Source: JBKDZR01 sp047971485 (GTDB taxonomy: Bacteria > Pseudomonadota > Alphaproteobacteria > Rhodobacterales > Rhodobacteraceae). Taken from it: 64,000 bases of DNA. The stretch covers positions 12,433 through 76,432 of the forward strand of contig JBKDZR010000007.1 in the NCBI GenBank assembly GCA_047971485.1, written 5' to 3'. Below the pieces are notes generated by a model. The model was not told the origin of the DNA, did no database searches, and saw only the letters and a list, made by a program, of their open reading frames with translations. The position numbers and the translations under genes are program-made. This document shows, one piece after another, positions 44,826 through 53,231 of the stretch. Each line of letters begins with the position of its first letter. Positions within the stretch are counted from its first letter, which is position 1.

Positions 44826-45054
44826 GGCGCCCTGCGCCTGGACCATGGAGCTGCGGGTCCCGGTCCAGAGATGGCGGTGTTCCGCAGTGCCTGTCGGTTC
44901 GGGCGTTCTGTCTTCTGTTTCAAAAAAAACAACACATCAATCTAAAAACGATGCTTTTTGGACGGGAGGAGGAATGATTAGCTTTGCCTGAACGATAGGG
45001 ATCTGTCCGCGATTTCCGGATGCGGGGCGCGGGACGGATCGGTTGGGACAGCAC

Positions 45055-46011
45055 ATGATCATCTACACCCCTCCTGAAACGATCACTGACATTCCCGTTA
45101 TTGACCTGTCCGGCCTGTCCGCGCAGTCCCCCGAGACCCGGCGACACGTGGGCTGGGACATGCACAAGGCCTGCCGCGAGACGGGATTTTTCTATGTGTC
45201 CGGGCACGGAGTTTCCCAGGCGCTGATTGACGCGCAACTGGCCTGGACCGAGCGTTTTTTCGACCTGCCCGAGGATCGCAAGGCGGCCGTTGCCTATGAA
45301 CGGGGCAAGGCGGCCTATGGATTCGAACCGATGCTGGCCCAGCAACTGGATGAAGGATCAGCACCCGATTTGAAGGAAAGCTACATGTTCGGCCTGCCCC
45401 TGGGCGGCCGTGCCACGGCCGATTTCGGGGCGAACAAATGGCCCGAGGGGTTTGACGGGTTCGAGGCCCATCAGCGCGCCTATCACGCGGCCATCGGTGA
45501 TCTGGGCCTGCGGATCATGCGCGGCATCGCCCTGTCGCTGGATCTTGATGAGCACTGGTTCGATGCGTTTTTCGAGAACACCGTGTTTTCGGTGCGATTG
45601 CTGCATTATCCGCCCCAGTCGGTGATTGCGGCGGGCAACCAGATGGGTGCGGGGGCGCATACCGACTGGGGGGGTATCACGATTCTGTTGCAGGACGACA
45701 AGGGCGGGCTGGAGGTGCAGACCGCCGCCGGCACATGGATCCGCGCCACGCCGCAAGCGGGCTGCTTTGTGGTCAATCTGGGCGATCTTCTGCGGCGCTG
45801 GAGCAATGATGTCTACAAATCCACCCTGCACCGGGTGCTGAACAACGTATCGGGGCAGGATCGTTACTCGGTCCCGGCCTTCTTCGGGCCGCGTGACGAT
45901 GCGGTGATCGAGTGCATCGCGTCATGCTGCCAGGACCGTCCCCGGCTTTATCCGCCGATCACCGCCAGGGCGCATACGCAGGACATGATCCGCCGGACCT
46001 ATGGCGGCTGA
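45055..46011 (+). CDS. 2-oxoglutarate/Fe(II) oxygenase (isopenicillin-N-synthase-like)
   Basis: 318 aa. DIOX_N segment at the start (DIPVIDLSGLS, ETGFFYVSGHGV) and the 2OG-FeII domain with iron ligands HTD (GAGAHTDWGG) and H (STLHRVLNN), followed by the 2OG-binding pattern R-Y-S (DRYSVPAFF). It probably hydroxylates or demethylates the substrate. ATG at 45055 is used; TTG at 45043 is an alternative. It follows the LysR gene by 229 bp, so it likely has its own promoter in that gap. Confidence 0.9.
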   Translation: MIIYTPPETITDIPVIDLSGLSAQSPETRRHVGWDMHKACRETGFFYVSGHGVSQALIDAQLAWTERFFDLPEDRKAAVAYERGKAAYGFEPMLAQQLDEGSAPDLKESYMFGLPLGGRATADFGANKWPEGFDGFEAHQRAYHAAIGDLGLRIMRGIALSLDLDEHWFDAFFENTVFSVRLLHYPPQSVIAAGNQMGAGAHTDWGGITILLQDDKGGLEVQTAAGTWIRATPQAGCFVVNLGDLLRRWSNDVYKSTLHRVLNNVSGQDRYSVPAFFGPRDDAVIECIASCCQDRPRLYPPITARAHTQDMIRRTYGG

Positions 46012-46119
46012 TGGATCGGCCGGGCGTCACGGCGCGTTTCTCCCCCCGCCTTGGTGCGGACAATTGCAATCGGGCCCGACGCCAGGCGTCACAGGGGGCC
46101 CATCGACAAGGAAGATCAC

Positions 46120-47115
46120 ATGGTTCTGAAGAGCGACCTGAGGGTAACGCTGCTGTCCGGCGCCGCGGCAATGATGCTGGGCAGCGCACCGGTTCTGGCC
46201 GAGGATGAAAAGATCACCATGATCATGGGCTGGCGGGCCCAGGCCGAACAGGGTGGATTCTGGAACGCGTCGCTGAAGGGCTATTACGCCGAATGCGGGG
46301 TCGAGATGGATATGCGTCAGGGCGGGGCCGGGATTGATGTCACCCGCCTGCTGACCTCGAACGCTGTGGATGCGGCGATCACGTCGCAGAATGACGGGGT
46401 GATGCGGATGCGCGAAGCGGGTTTTCCGGCAGTCGCGGTCTTCACTTCGTTCCAGCACACCCCGACCACAATCGATGTGCATGAGGAAAGCGGCATTGAC
46501 AGTTTCGAGGAACTTGTCGGGCATCCGATCTTCCTGTCTTCGGGAAATCGCAATACCTTCTGGCCCTATCTTCAGATGAAATACGGATATGCCGATAATC
46601 AGCTGCGCAGTTTCTCGGGGCAGTTCGCGGCCTTCCTGGCCAATCCCGAAAGTGCGACGCAGGATTTCGTGACCAACGGGCCGTACGTCATGCAGCAGGA
46701 AGCGCCGGATGTGAAGGTCAGGCACATGTTCCTGCGCGATACCGGCTATATGCCCTATTCGGGGCTGCTGACCGTGTCGGAGCAGATGATCGAGGACAAG
46801 CCCGAGGTCGTCCAGTGCCTGGTGGATGCCTCGCGGCGCGGCTGGGTCGATTATCTGGCCGATCCGTCCGATGCCTTCGCCTATATAGCTGAAATCGCGC
46901 CGGAAAACTCGATGGGGTTGCTGGATTATGCCTTTACCACGATGAAGGAGTTCGGCTTCCTCGAAAATGAGGATACGGCCAGCTACGGCTATGGCGCGAT
47001 GACCAATGCGCGCTGGAAAATCCATTATGAACAGCTGGTTGCGACCGGAACCTTCCCCGAGGGCTTCGACTATACCGCCGCCTACACCTTGGACTACCAG
47101 AATGGCAGCGACTGA
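46120..47115 (+). CDS. ABC transporter substrate-binding protein (NMT1/ThiY/SsuA-like)
   Basis: 331 aa with a Sec signal (LRVTLLSGAAAMMLGSAPVL, cut before EDEKITM). Then the family pattern MGWRAQAEQGGFWNASLKGY, QGGAGIDVTRLL, and NAVDAAITSQNDGVMRMREA, as in ThiY-like pyrimidine binders and relatives. ATG at 46120 after AAGGAAGA. No permease or ATPase lies on this strand; the only candidates are those at 33693-35359 in the opposite operon, so the importer is probably split across the two arms. Confidence 0.88.
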   Translation: MVLKSDLRVTLLSGAAAMMLGSAPVLAEDEKITMIMGWRAQAEQGGFWNASLKGYYAECGVEMDMRQGGAGIDVTRLLTSNAVDAAITSQNDGVMRMREAGFPAVAVFTSFQHTPTTIDVHEESGIDSFEELVGHPIFLSSGNRNTFWPYLQMKYGYADNQLRSFSGQFAAFLANPESATQDFVTNGPYVMQQEAPDVKVRHMFLRDTGYMPYSGLLTVSEQMIEDKPEVVQCLVDASRRGWVDYLADPSDAFAYIAEIAPENSMGLLDYAFTTMKEFGFLENEDTASYGYGAMTNARWKIHYEQLVATGTFPEGFDYTAAYTLDYQNGSD

Positions 47116-47195
47116 TCCGCGATCGTGATCACACCTCCGGCGCCGGGGATCCGGTGCCGGGACAGCCTGGACGGACTGGTCGGAGGACAGGGGCG

Positions 47196-48596
47196 ATGGA
47201 TATCGCGGGTTTCAAGGCGGCCCTTGGCCCCATCGAGGTGGATGACAGCCCCGAGATGATCCGCCGCAAGAGCATGGACATGTCGGGCAAGTTCAGCCCG
47301 CTGATGAAAGAGGCGATGAAAGGGCGGCAGGCGGATCTGATCGTGACGGCCCGGTGCCGTGCGGATCTGCTGCGTATCGCGTCGGCGGCGGCGGTGCACA
47401 AGGTGCCCCTGGTCCTGCGCGGGGCCGGTACGGCCAATCTGGGCCAGGGGATCCCGCTGAATGGTGGCGCGATTGTGGACACGCGCGGCGTGAACCGGGT
47501 GATTGATCTTGCGCCTGGGCAGGTCACGGTGGAACCGGGGGCGCGGATCTCGGCCATTGATGATGCGGCCCGCAAGATCGGGTGGGAGCTGCGCATGCAT
47601 CCGTCGACCAAGCGAATGGCGACGATCGGCGGCTATATCGGCGGCGGGCATGCTGGCGTGGGCAGCTGTGCCTGGGGGATCCTGCGTGATACGGGCAATA
47701 TCCGCTCGATCACGGTGGCCAGCGTCGAAGAACAGCCCCGCATCGTGAAACTGGAGGGATCGGACGTCAATCTTGTCCATCATGCCTATGGAACCAATGG
47801 CATCATCCTGGAATTGGGCCTGCCGCTGACCCATGCCTGGCGGTGGCGGGAAACGGTGGCGGCGTTTCCATCCCTGGTCCAGGCAACACGGTTTGCCTAT
47901 GAATTGTACACCTCGGATGGCATTCTGCGGAAACTGATCTCGACCTTCGATGCGCCGTTGCCCCGGATGATCCGTCCGCTGGCGCCCTATTTGCGGGATG
48001 GCGAGGCAATGGTCCTGACGATGACCGCCATGGACTTCGATCGGGAACGGTCCGAGCTTGTGGCCCGTCACCAGGGTCGCATTGCGGTCGAGGCCGAGGA
48101 GGGCCGGGGCCCTTATGGCTTTCCGATCTATGAATTCTCCTGGGGGCATGCGCGCCATCACATCAACCATACCGATCCCGACCTGATCAATCTGATCGGC
48201 CTGTTCCCGTCCTCCGATCCCGTGGCAGCCATCCTGCGCTTGGCCGAGCGCACCCGGGCCATCGGCCCCCTTCAGTTCGAGGCCAAGCGTTTTGACGGGC
48301 AACTGGCGTTTCAGGGCTCGCCCTTCTTTCGCTATGAAAGCGAGACGCAACTGGCCGAAATCCTGTCCTTGCTGCGTCAGGAAGGGCTGCAAACGGCTAA
48401 TAATCAGACCTGGGATCTGAAACAGGGCGGGATGAAGCCGATCACTGACCGGGATTTGGCGTTCAAGCGCGACATGGATCCCCAGGATCTGCTCAATCCC
48501 GGCAAGTTTCCCTTTCCCGGGGATGTGGGGGCGATCGATAGCGGGGCTGCCCTGCCGTCAAGCGGCTGGGCCTATCGCGGGCAAGAGAGCGTCTGA
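47196..48596 (+). CDS. FAD-binding oxidase paralog D
   Basis: 466 aa. FAD loop RGAGTANLGQGIPLNGG, then AWGILRDTGNIRSITVASVEE, VHHAYGTNGIILELGLPL and QDLLNPGKFPFP. Clearly homologous to paralogs A-C but the most divergent: the KFSPLMKEAM start differs, and the GKKEI segment has become GMKPITDRDLAFKRDMDP. ATG at 47196 with CGGAGG upstream. Last gene of the plus-strand arm, convergent with glmS. Confidence 0.88.
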   Translation: MDIAGFKAALGPIEVDDSPEMIRRKSMDMSGKFSPLMKEAMKGRQADLIVTARCRADLLRIASAAAVHKVPLVLRGAGTANLGQGIPLNGGAIVDTRGVNRVIDLAPGQVTVEPGARISAIDDAARKIGWELRMHPSTKRMATIGGYIGGGHAGVGSCAWGILRDTGNIRSITVASVEEQPRIVKLEGSDVNLVHHAYGTNGIILELGLPLTHAWRWRETVAAFPSLVQATRFAYELYTSDGILRKLISTFDAPLPRMIRPLAPYLRDGEAMVLTMTAMDFDRERSELVARHQGRIAVEAEEGRGPYGFPIYEFSWGHARHHINHTDPDLINLIGLFPSSDPVAAILRLAERTRAIGPLQFEAKRFDGQLAFQGSPFFRYESETQLAEILSLLRQEGLQTANNQTWDLKQGGMKPITDRDLAFKRDMDPQDLLNPGKFPFPGDVGAIDSGAALPSSGWAYRGQESV

Positions 48597-48628
48597 GCCC
48601 GCGCGGGGATACCGGCCGCCCTGATCCG

Positions 48629-50452
48629 CTATTCAACAGTGACAGATTTCGCCAGGTTGCGTGGCTGGTCTACATCCGTGCCCTTGGCGACGGCGGTGTG
48701 ATAGGCCAGCAGTTGCGCCGGAATGGCATAAAGGATCGGCGCGATCAGCGGGGCCACCGTCGGCAGGCGCAGCACATGCGGGATGCCGTCCCCGGCGCGG
48801 ATCGCCCCTTCGGCATCGGTCAGCAGGATCACGCGGCCTTCACGGGCCATTACCTCTTGCATGTTGGACACGGTCTTGTCGAAAAGTGGGTCGCTGGGGG
48901 CCATGACAATGACCGGAACCTGCCTGTCGACCAGCGCGATCGGTCCGTGCTTTAATTCGCCGCTAGCATAGCCTTCGGCGTGTATATAGCTGATTTCTTT
49001 TAGTTTAAGGGCGCCCTCCAGGGCCAGGGGAAACATCGCCCCACGTCCCAGGAACAACACATCCTGCGCTTTCGACAGATCCCGTGCCACGGTCGCGATC
49101 TCCGGGCCCAGGGCCAGGGCGGCATTCAGAAATCCCGGCAGCGCTTGCAAGTCGCCGAGATACCGGGCCTCGTCGGTTGCCGAGATCCGCCCGCACTGGC
49201 GACCACCGTAAAGCGCCAGCAGCACCAGGGCCGTCAGTTGGCAGGTGAAGGCCTTGGTCGAGGCCACGCCGATTTCCGGCCCGGCCAGGATCGGCAACGC
49301 CATGGCTGCTTCGCGCGCAATCGAACTTTCGGGCACATTGGTCAGGGCCAGGGTCGGCACCCCGGCGGCGGTGCAATAGCGCAGCGCGGCCAGGGTGTCG
49401 GCGGTTTCCCCCGATTGGCTGACGAACAGGGCCAGGGTTCCCGCCGGCAAGGGTGGTTCGCGATAGCGGAACTCGGACGCGATATCCACATCCACGGGAA
49501 TGCCGGCCAGATGTTCGAACCAGTATTTCGCCGTCATGCAGGCGTAATAGGCCGTGCCGCAGGCGACCATGGACAGGCGCGTGACAGCGCTGAAATCCAG
49601 CCCCGTCAGAGGGGGTGCCACCCGCTGACCGTCGGATGACAGATAGCGGGCCAGGGTTTCGCCGACAACCGTGGGCTGCTCGGCGATTTCCTTGGCCATG
49701 AAGTGTTTGTGCCCGCCTTTGTCGGCACGCAGGCTGTCGGTGGTGATGTCCTGAACGGGGCGGGTTACGGGCCTGCCGTCGGCCCCGGTGATCTGGATGC
49801 CGGCGCGCTGGATCACCGCCATGTCGCCTTCTTCAAGATAGCTGACACGGTGGGCCAGACCGCCAAGCGCGATCGCGTCCGAGCCGACGAACATCTCGCC
49901 GTCGCCATAGCCGATGGCCAGGGGCGATCCGCGCCGGGCGGCGATCATCAGGTCGGATTCCCCCTCGAACAGGAACAAAAGGGCAAAGGCGCCTTCGATC
50001 TGGTCCAGGGTGAGGCGAACCGCCTCGGCAGGGGGCAGGCCCTGGGCCAGGGCCCTGGCTGCCAGGTGGGCCACCACCTCGGTATCGGTTTGCGTTGTGC
50101 AGGCCATGCCGTCCTCGGCCAGTTCCGCGCGCAGCGTGCGAAAGTTCTCGATGATACCGTTATGGACCACGGCCACAGGGCCCGAGCGGTGGGGATGGGC
50201 GTTGTTGGCCGTGGGGGCCCCATGGGTGGCCCAGCGGGTATGGCCGATGCCGGTTTTGCCGGTCAACGGATCATGAACCAGAAGATCCGACAGGTTGACC
50301 AGCTTGCCGACCGCGCGACGCCGGTCCAGCCGGCCCTCGTCGATCGTGGCGATGCCGGCGCTGTCATAGCCGCGATATTCCAGCCGCTTCAACGCTTCGA
50401 CCAGCAGGGGGGCAGCCTCGTGCGTGCTGAGAACGCCGACGATTCCACACAT
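48629..50452 (-). CDS. glmS: Glucosamine-fructose-6-phosphate aminotransferase
   Basis: 607 aa, normal family length (E. coli 609). Makes glucosamine-6-phosphate from fructose-6-phosphate and glutamine for cell-wall precursors. The N-terminal glutaminase starts MCGIVGVLS with C2 as nucleophile and contains GHTRWATHG; the two SIS domains carry FVSQSGETADTLAALRY and GRGAMFPLALEGALKLKEIS; the C-terminus DQPRNLAKSVTVE is canonical. It begins two bases after glmU, an operon. No glmS ribozyme-like element was seen. Confidence 0.97.
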   Translation of the reverse strand: MCGIVGVLSTHEAAPLLVEALKRLEYRGYDSAGIATIDEGRLDRRRAVGKLVNLSDLLVHDPLTGKTGIGHTRWATHGAPTANNAHPHRSGPVAVVHNGIIENFRTLRAELAEDGMACTTQTDTEVVAHLAARALAQGLPPAEAVRLTLDQIEGAFALLFLFEGESDLMIAARRGSPLAIGYGDGEMFVGSDAIALGGLAHRVSYLEEGDMAVIQRAGIQITGADGRPVTRPVQDITTDSLRADKGGHKHFMAKEIAEQPTVVGETLARYLSSDGQRVAPPLTGLDFSAVTRLSMVACGTAYYACMTAKYWFEHLAGIPVDVDIASEFRYREPPLPAGTLALFVSQSGETADTLAALRYCTAAGVPTLALTNVPESSIAREAAMALPILAGPEIGVASTKAFTCQLTALVLLALYGGRQCGRISATDEARYLGDLQALPGFLNAALALGPEIATVARDLSKAQDVLFLGRGAMFPLALEGALKLKEISYIHAEGYASGELKHGPIALVDRQVPVIVMAPSDPLFDKTVSNMQEVMAREGRVILLTDAEGAIRAGDGIPHVLRLPTVAPLIAPILYAIPAQLLAYHTAVAKGTDVDQPRNLAKSVTVE

Positions 50453-50454
50453 GA

Positions 50455-51804
50455 TCAGGCCCCTTTTCCGGCTTTCAGCGCGCGCAGCACCTCCATCAGG
50501 CGCCGGGCCATGCCCGGCTTGGTCACCTGGCGGGCGCGCCCCAGGGCCAGTGCCCCGTCCGGGACAGACGTGGTGATCACGGATCCCGAGCCGGTCATCG
50601 CCTCATTTCCGACGGTGACCGGCGCCACCAGCATGGTGTTTGAGCCGATGAAGGCGCCGGCGCCGATGGTGGTGCGATGTTTCATCACCCCGTCGTAATT
50701 GCAGGTGATCGTGCCGGCCCCGACATTGGTGCCCGGGCCAATTTCGGCATCGCCGATATAGCTGAGATGGTTGACCTTGGCACCGGCCGCGATTTCGGCA
50801 TTTTTGATTTCGACAAAATTGCCTACGCGCACATCCTCGGCCAGTTCTGCGCCGGGACGCAGGCGGGCATAGGGGCCGACGATGGCGCCTCGGGCGACAT
50901 GGCAGCCTTCCAGGTGGCTGAAGGCGCGGATTGTCGCGCCCGTCTCGACGGTGACGCCGGGGCCGAACACGACATGGGGTTCGATCACGGCATCGCGGCC
51001 CAGATGGGTATCGAGGCCGAAAAACACCGTCTCGGGGGCGACCAGCGTCACCCCGTCTTCCAGGGCCGCGGTGCGGGCCCGGGCTTGAAAGGCGGCCTCG
51101 GCCCGGGCCAGTTCAGCCCGGGTATTGACGCCTTGGGTTTCGGCCTCGTCACAGGTCACGGCGATGGCGCTGGCCCCCTCGGCCCGGGCGATGGCGACAA
51201 TATCGGTCAAATAGTATTCGCCGCTGGCATTGTCATTGCCGACCTTGCCGATCCAGTCCATCAAACGCCCCGACGGCGCCATGATAACCCCTGAATTACA
51301 GAGTGTTATCTTTCGTTCTTCATCCGTGGCATCCTTCCATTCGACGATCCGTGTCAGGGTGTCGCCCTCGGTGATCAGCCGGCCATAGCGCCCGGGATCG
51401 GTTGCTGTGAACCCCAGCACCACCAGATCAGCCCCGGCTGCGCGGGCGGCGCGCATCCGATCCAGGGTTTGGCTGCTGATCAGGGGGGTATCCCCATACA
51501 GCACCAGCGCATCGCCGCTATGCCCCTTCAGGGCGGGTGCCGCCATGGAGACGGCATGGGCGGTGCCCAGCTGTTCGCTTTGTTCGGCGATGGTGATCTC
51601 GGGGTCGAGGGCGGTCACGACCCCGGCCACCTCTGTGCCGCCATGGCCGATGACCACGATCCTGCGGTCGGGATCCAGTGTTTCGCCAGCCACCAGCGCA
51701 TGGGCCAGCAGCGGTGCGCCACCGATCTGGTGCAAGACTTTCGGCCGGTCGGACAGCATGCGGCTGCCCTGGCCGGCGGCCAATACGATCAGTGCGATAC
51801 CCAT
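50455..51804 (-). CDS. glmU: Bifunctional GlmU (uridyltransferase / acetyltransferase)
   Basis: 449 aa. N-terminal pyrophosphorylase domain with LAAGQGSRMLSDRPKVLHQI, QLGTAHAV and LYGDTPLI; C-terminal left-handed beta-helix with hexapeptide repeats (VGNFVEIKNAEIAAGAKVNH). It acetylates glucosamine-1-phosphate and forms UDP-GlcNAc. First gene of glmU-glmS and divergent from gph across 142 bp. The intermediate enzyme GlmM is not in the window. Confidence 0.97.
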   Translation of the reverse strand: MGIALIVLAAGQGSRMLSDRPKVLHQIGGAPLLAHALVAGETLDPDRRIVVIGHGGTEVAGVVTALDPEITIAEQSEQLGTAHAVSMAAPALKGHSGDALVLYGDTPLISSQTLDRMRAARAAGADLVVLGFTATDPGRYGRLITEGDTLTRIVEWKDATDEERKITLCNSGVIMAPSGRLMDWIGKVGNDNASGEYYLTDIVAIARAEGASAIAVTCDEAETQGVNTRAELARAEAAFQARARTAALEDGVTLVAPETVFFGLDTHLGRDAVIEPHVVFGPGVTVETGATIRAFSHLEGCHVARGAIVGPYARLRPGAELAEDVRVGNFVEIKNAEIAAGAKVNHLSYIGDAEIGPGTNVGAGTITCNYDGVMKHRTTIGAGAFIGSNTMLVAPVTVGNEAMTGSGSVITTSVPDGALALGRARQVTKPGMARRLMEVLRALKAGKGA

Positions 51805-51946
51805 TGCCTGCCTTTTCTTTTGCTCGCGCCCGTTTTATCCCCGATGGGCCGGGCTGCAAGCCCCGGGGCGTTCACCTCTTGTGACGACGGGTTTCAGAAA
51901 CGGCGGGTTTCAGGAAATGGGTGGTAATCTGCCCGGGAGAGCGACA

Positions 51947-52642
51947 ATGGCGACGGTGGTTTTCGATCTCGACGGGACATTGGCGGATACATCGGGGGAT
52001 CTGATCGCAGCGGCCAACACGGTGTTTCGCGCCGGCGGCCATGGGGATGTGCTGGATCCGGTGGGCGATGCGCTGACAGCATTTCACGGGGCGCGGGCGA
52101 TGCTGCGGCTGGGCTATGAGCGGCTGGGGATCGGGTCGGGGCAGGGAATCGAGGCGCTGGTGATGGCAGGCTATGATCCGCTGCTGGATGCCTATGGCGC
52201 GGCGATTGACACCCATACGCGGCTGTATCCAGGCGCCATGGCGGCGGTCGAGGCCTTGTCTGAGGCGGGCTATCGCGTGGCCATCTGCACCAACAAGACC
52301 GAAGCGCTGGCCGAGACCTTGTTGACCCGTCTGGGGATCCGCGCGGCCTTTGCCGGGCTGATCGGGGCCGACACGCTGCCGGTGCGCAAGCCCGATCCCG
52401 CGCCGCTGCATGCGGCGGTCGCGCGCGCGGGCGGCACGCGGGGGCGAGCGGTGCTGATCGGCGATACGGTGACGGATCGGGATACAGCGCGGGCGGCCGG
52501 TGTGCCCTGTGTGCTGGTCGGCTTTGGTCCCAGCGGTCCGGCGATTACGGCGCTCGATCCCGATGCGGTGCTGGATCACTATGATGATCTGCCGGATCTG
52601 ATCGCGCGGCTTTTGCCGCAGGAGGACCGTGGTGCAGGATAA
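51947..52642 (+). CDS. gph: Phosphoglycolate phosphatase-like HAD hydrolase
   Basis: 231 aa. HAD motifs: DLDGTLADT (nucleophile and acid Asp), CTNKTE (motif II), RKPDP (Lys, motif III) and IGDTVTDRDTARAAGVP (motif IV). Gph-type enzymes remove phosphate from 2-phosphoglycolate. ATG at 51947 follows GGGAGAGCG; the frame is open much further upstream but that overlaps glmU. The 3' end overlaps the LprI-domain gene by 14 bp. Confidence 0.9.
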   Translation: MATVVFDLDGTLADTSGDLIAAANTVFRAGGHGDVLDPVGDALTAFHGARAMLRLGYERLGIGSGQGIEALVMAGYDPLLDAYGAAIDTHTRLYPGAMAAVEALSEAGYRVAICTNKTEALAETLLTRLGIRAAFAGLIGADTLPVRKPDPAPLHAAVARAGGTRGRAVLIGDTVTDRDTARAAGVPCVLVGFGPSGPAITALDPDAVLDHYDDLPDLIARLLPQEDRGAG

Positions 52643-53072
52643 GGGGGCGCTGGTCCTTGGGGCGGTGGCGCTGAGCGGCGGGCTGATTATCCTTCTGGGG
52701 CTGTCGGGGATGGCGCAGGCCCAGGATCTGGCTGCCTGCCAGGGGCCAGGCCAGGATGTGACGACAGCGGGGATGGTGGCGTGCCTGTCCGAGGATGCCC
52801 GCCACTGGGAAGCGCAGATGAAGGCGCTTTGGCCCGGTGTGGTGGCGATGGCGCGGGCCTCGGATGCCGACGGGATGCCGGGTGGGGCCGAGGCCGCCTT
52901 GGCCGAGGCGCAGCGCAGCTGGCTGGACCATCGCCTGGCCGAGTGCCGCTGGATCGAGGCCCAGGCAGATGGCGGATCGCTGGGCCGGGTTCTGGCCGCG
53001 GCCTGCATGCGCGACAAGACGGCCGAACGCGTTGCCGATTTCCGCGACTGGCTGCGCCAGGGCACCCCGTAA
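52629..53072 (+). CDS. Exported LprI/DUF1311-domain protein
   Basis: 147 aa. A signal peptide (LVLGAVALSGGLIILLGLSG, MAQA before QDLAAC) precedes a small domain with paired cysteines (ACQ, MVACLSED, AECRW, AACMRD) and W-x-C patterns typical of the LprI N-terminal/DUF1311 domain, whose members include lysozyme inhibitors. GTG start at 52629 with GGAGGACC upstream; overlaps gph by 14 bp and is therefore coupled. Lysozyme inhibition is family knowledge, not shown here. Confidence 0.85.
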   Translation: MVQDKGALVLGAVALSGGLIILLGLSGMAQAQDLAACQGPGQDVTTAGMVACLSEDARHWEAQMKALWPGVVAMARASDADGMPGGAEAALAEAQRSWLDHRLAECRWIEAQADGGSLGRVLAAACMRDKTAERVADFRDWLRQGTP

Positions 53073-53168
53073 CGCATTTCGAGCAAAATTTGATAGATCT
53101 TTTTGCTTAAAGTGCCCGAACCGTCCCACTTTGGTGGGCATGCCCCGGGAACTGTGTGCAACCGAAAA

Positions 53169-53214
53169 CCTATAGCGTTTCAGGTGATTTGTCTTCTCCG
53201 TAAAACGCCATAGG
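53169..53214. terminator. Imperfect inverted repeat between convergent genes
   Basis: CCTATAGCGTTT (53169-53180) and AAACGCCATAGG (53203-53214) pair at 11 of 12 positions. It lies between the LprI gene and the convergent lysis gene, where a bidirectional terminator is expected. The 22-nt loop and the weak T-runs make termination uncertain. Confidence 0.4.
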
Positions 53215-53231
53215 ATCCTGTTTCCGGTTTG

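Noticed and set aside
46012..46119. TPP or other riboswitch upstream of the ThiY-like binding protein
   Set aside because: No THI-box-like CTGAGA core or conserved helices were seen in the short leader.
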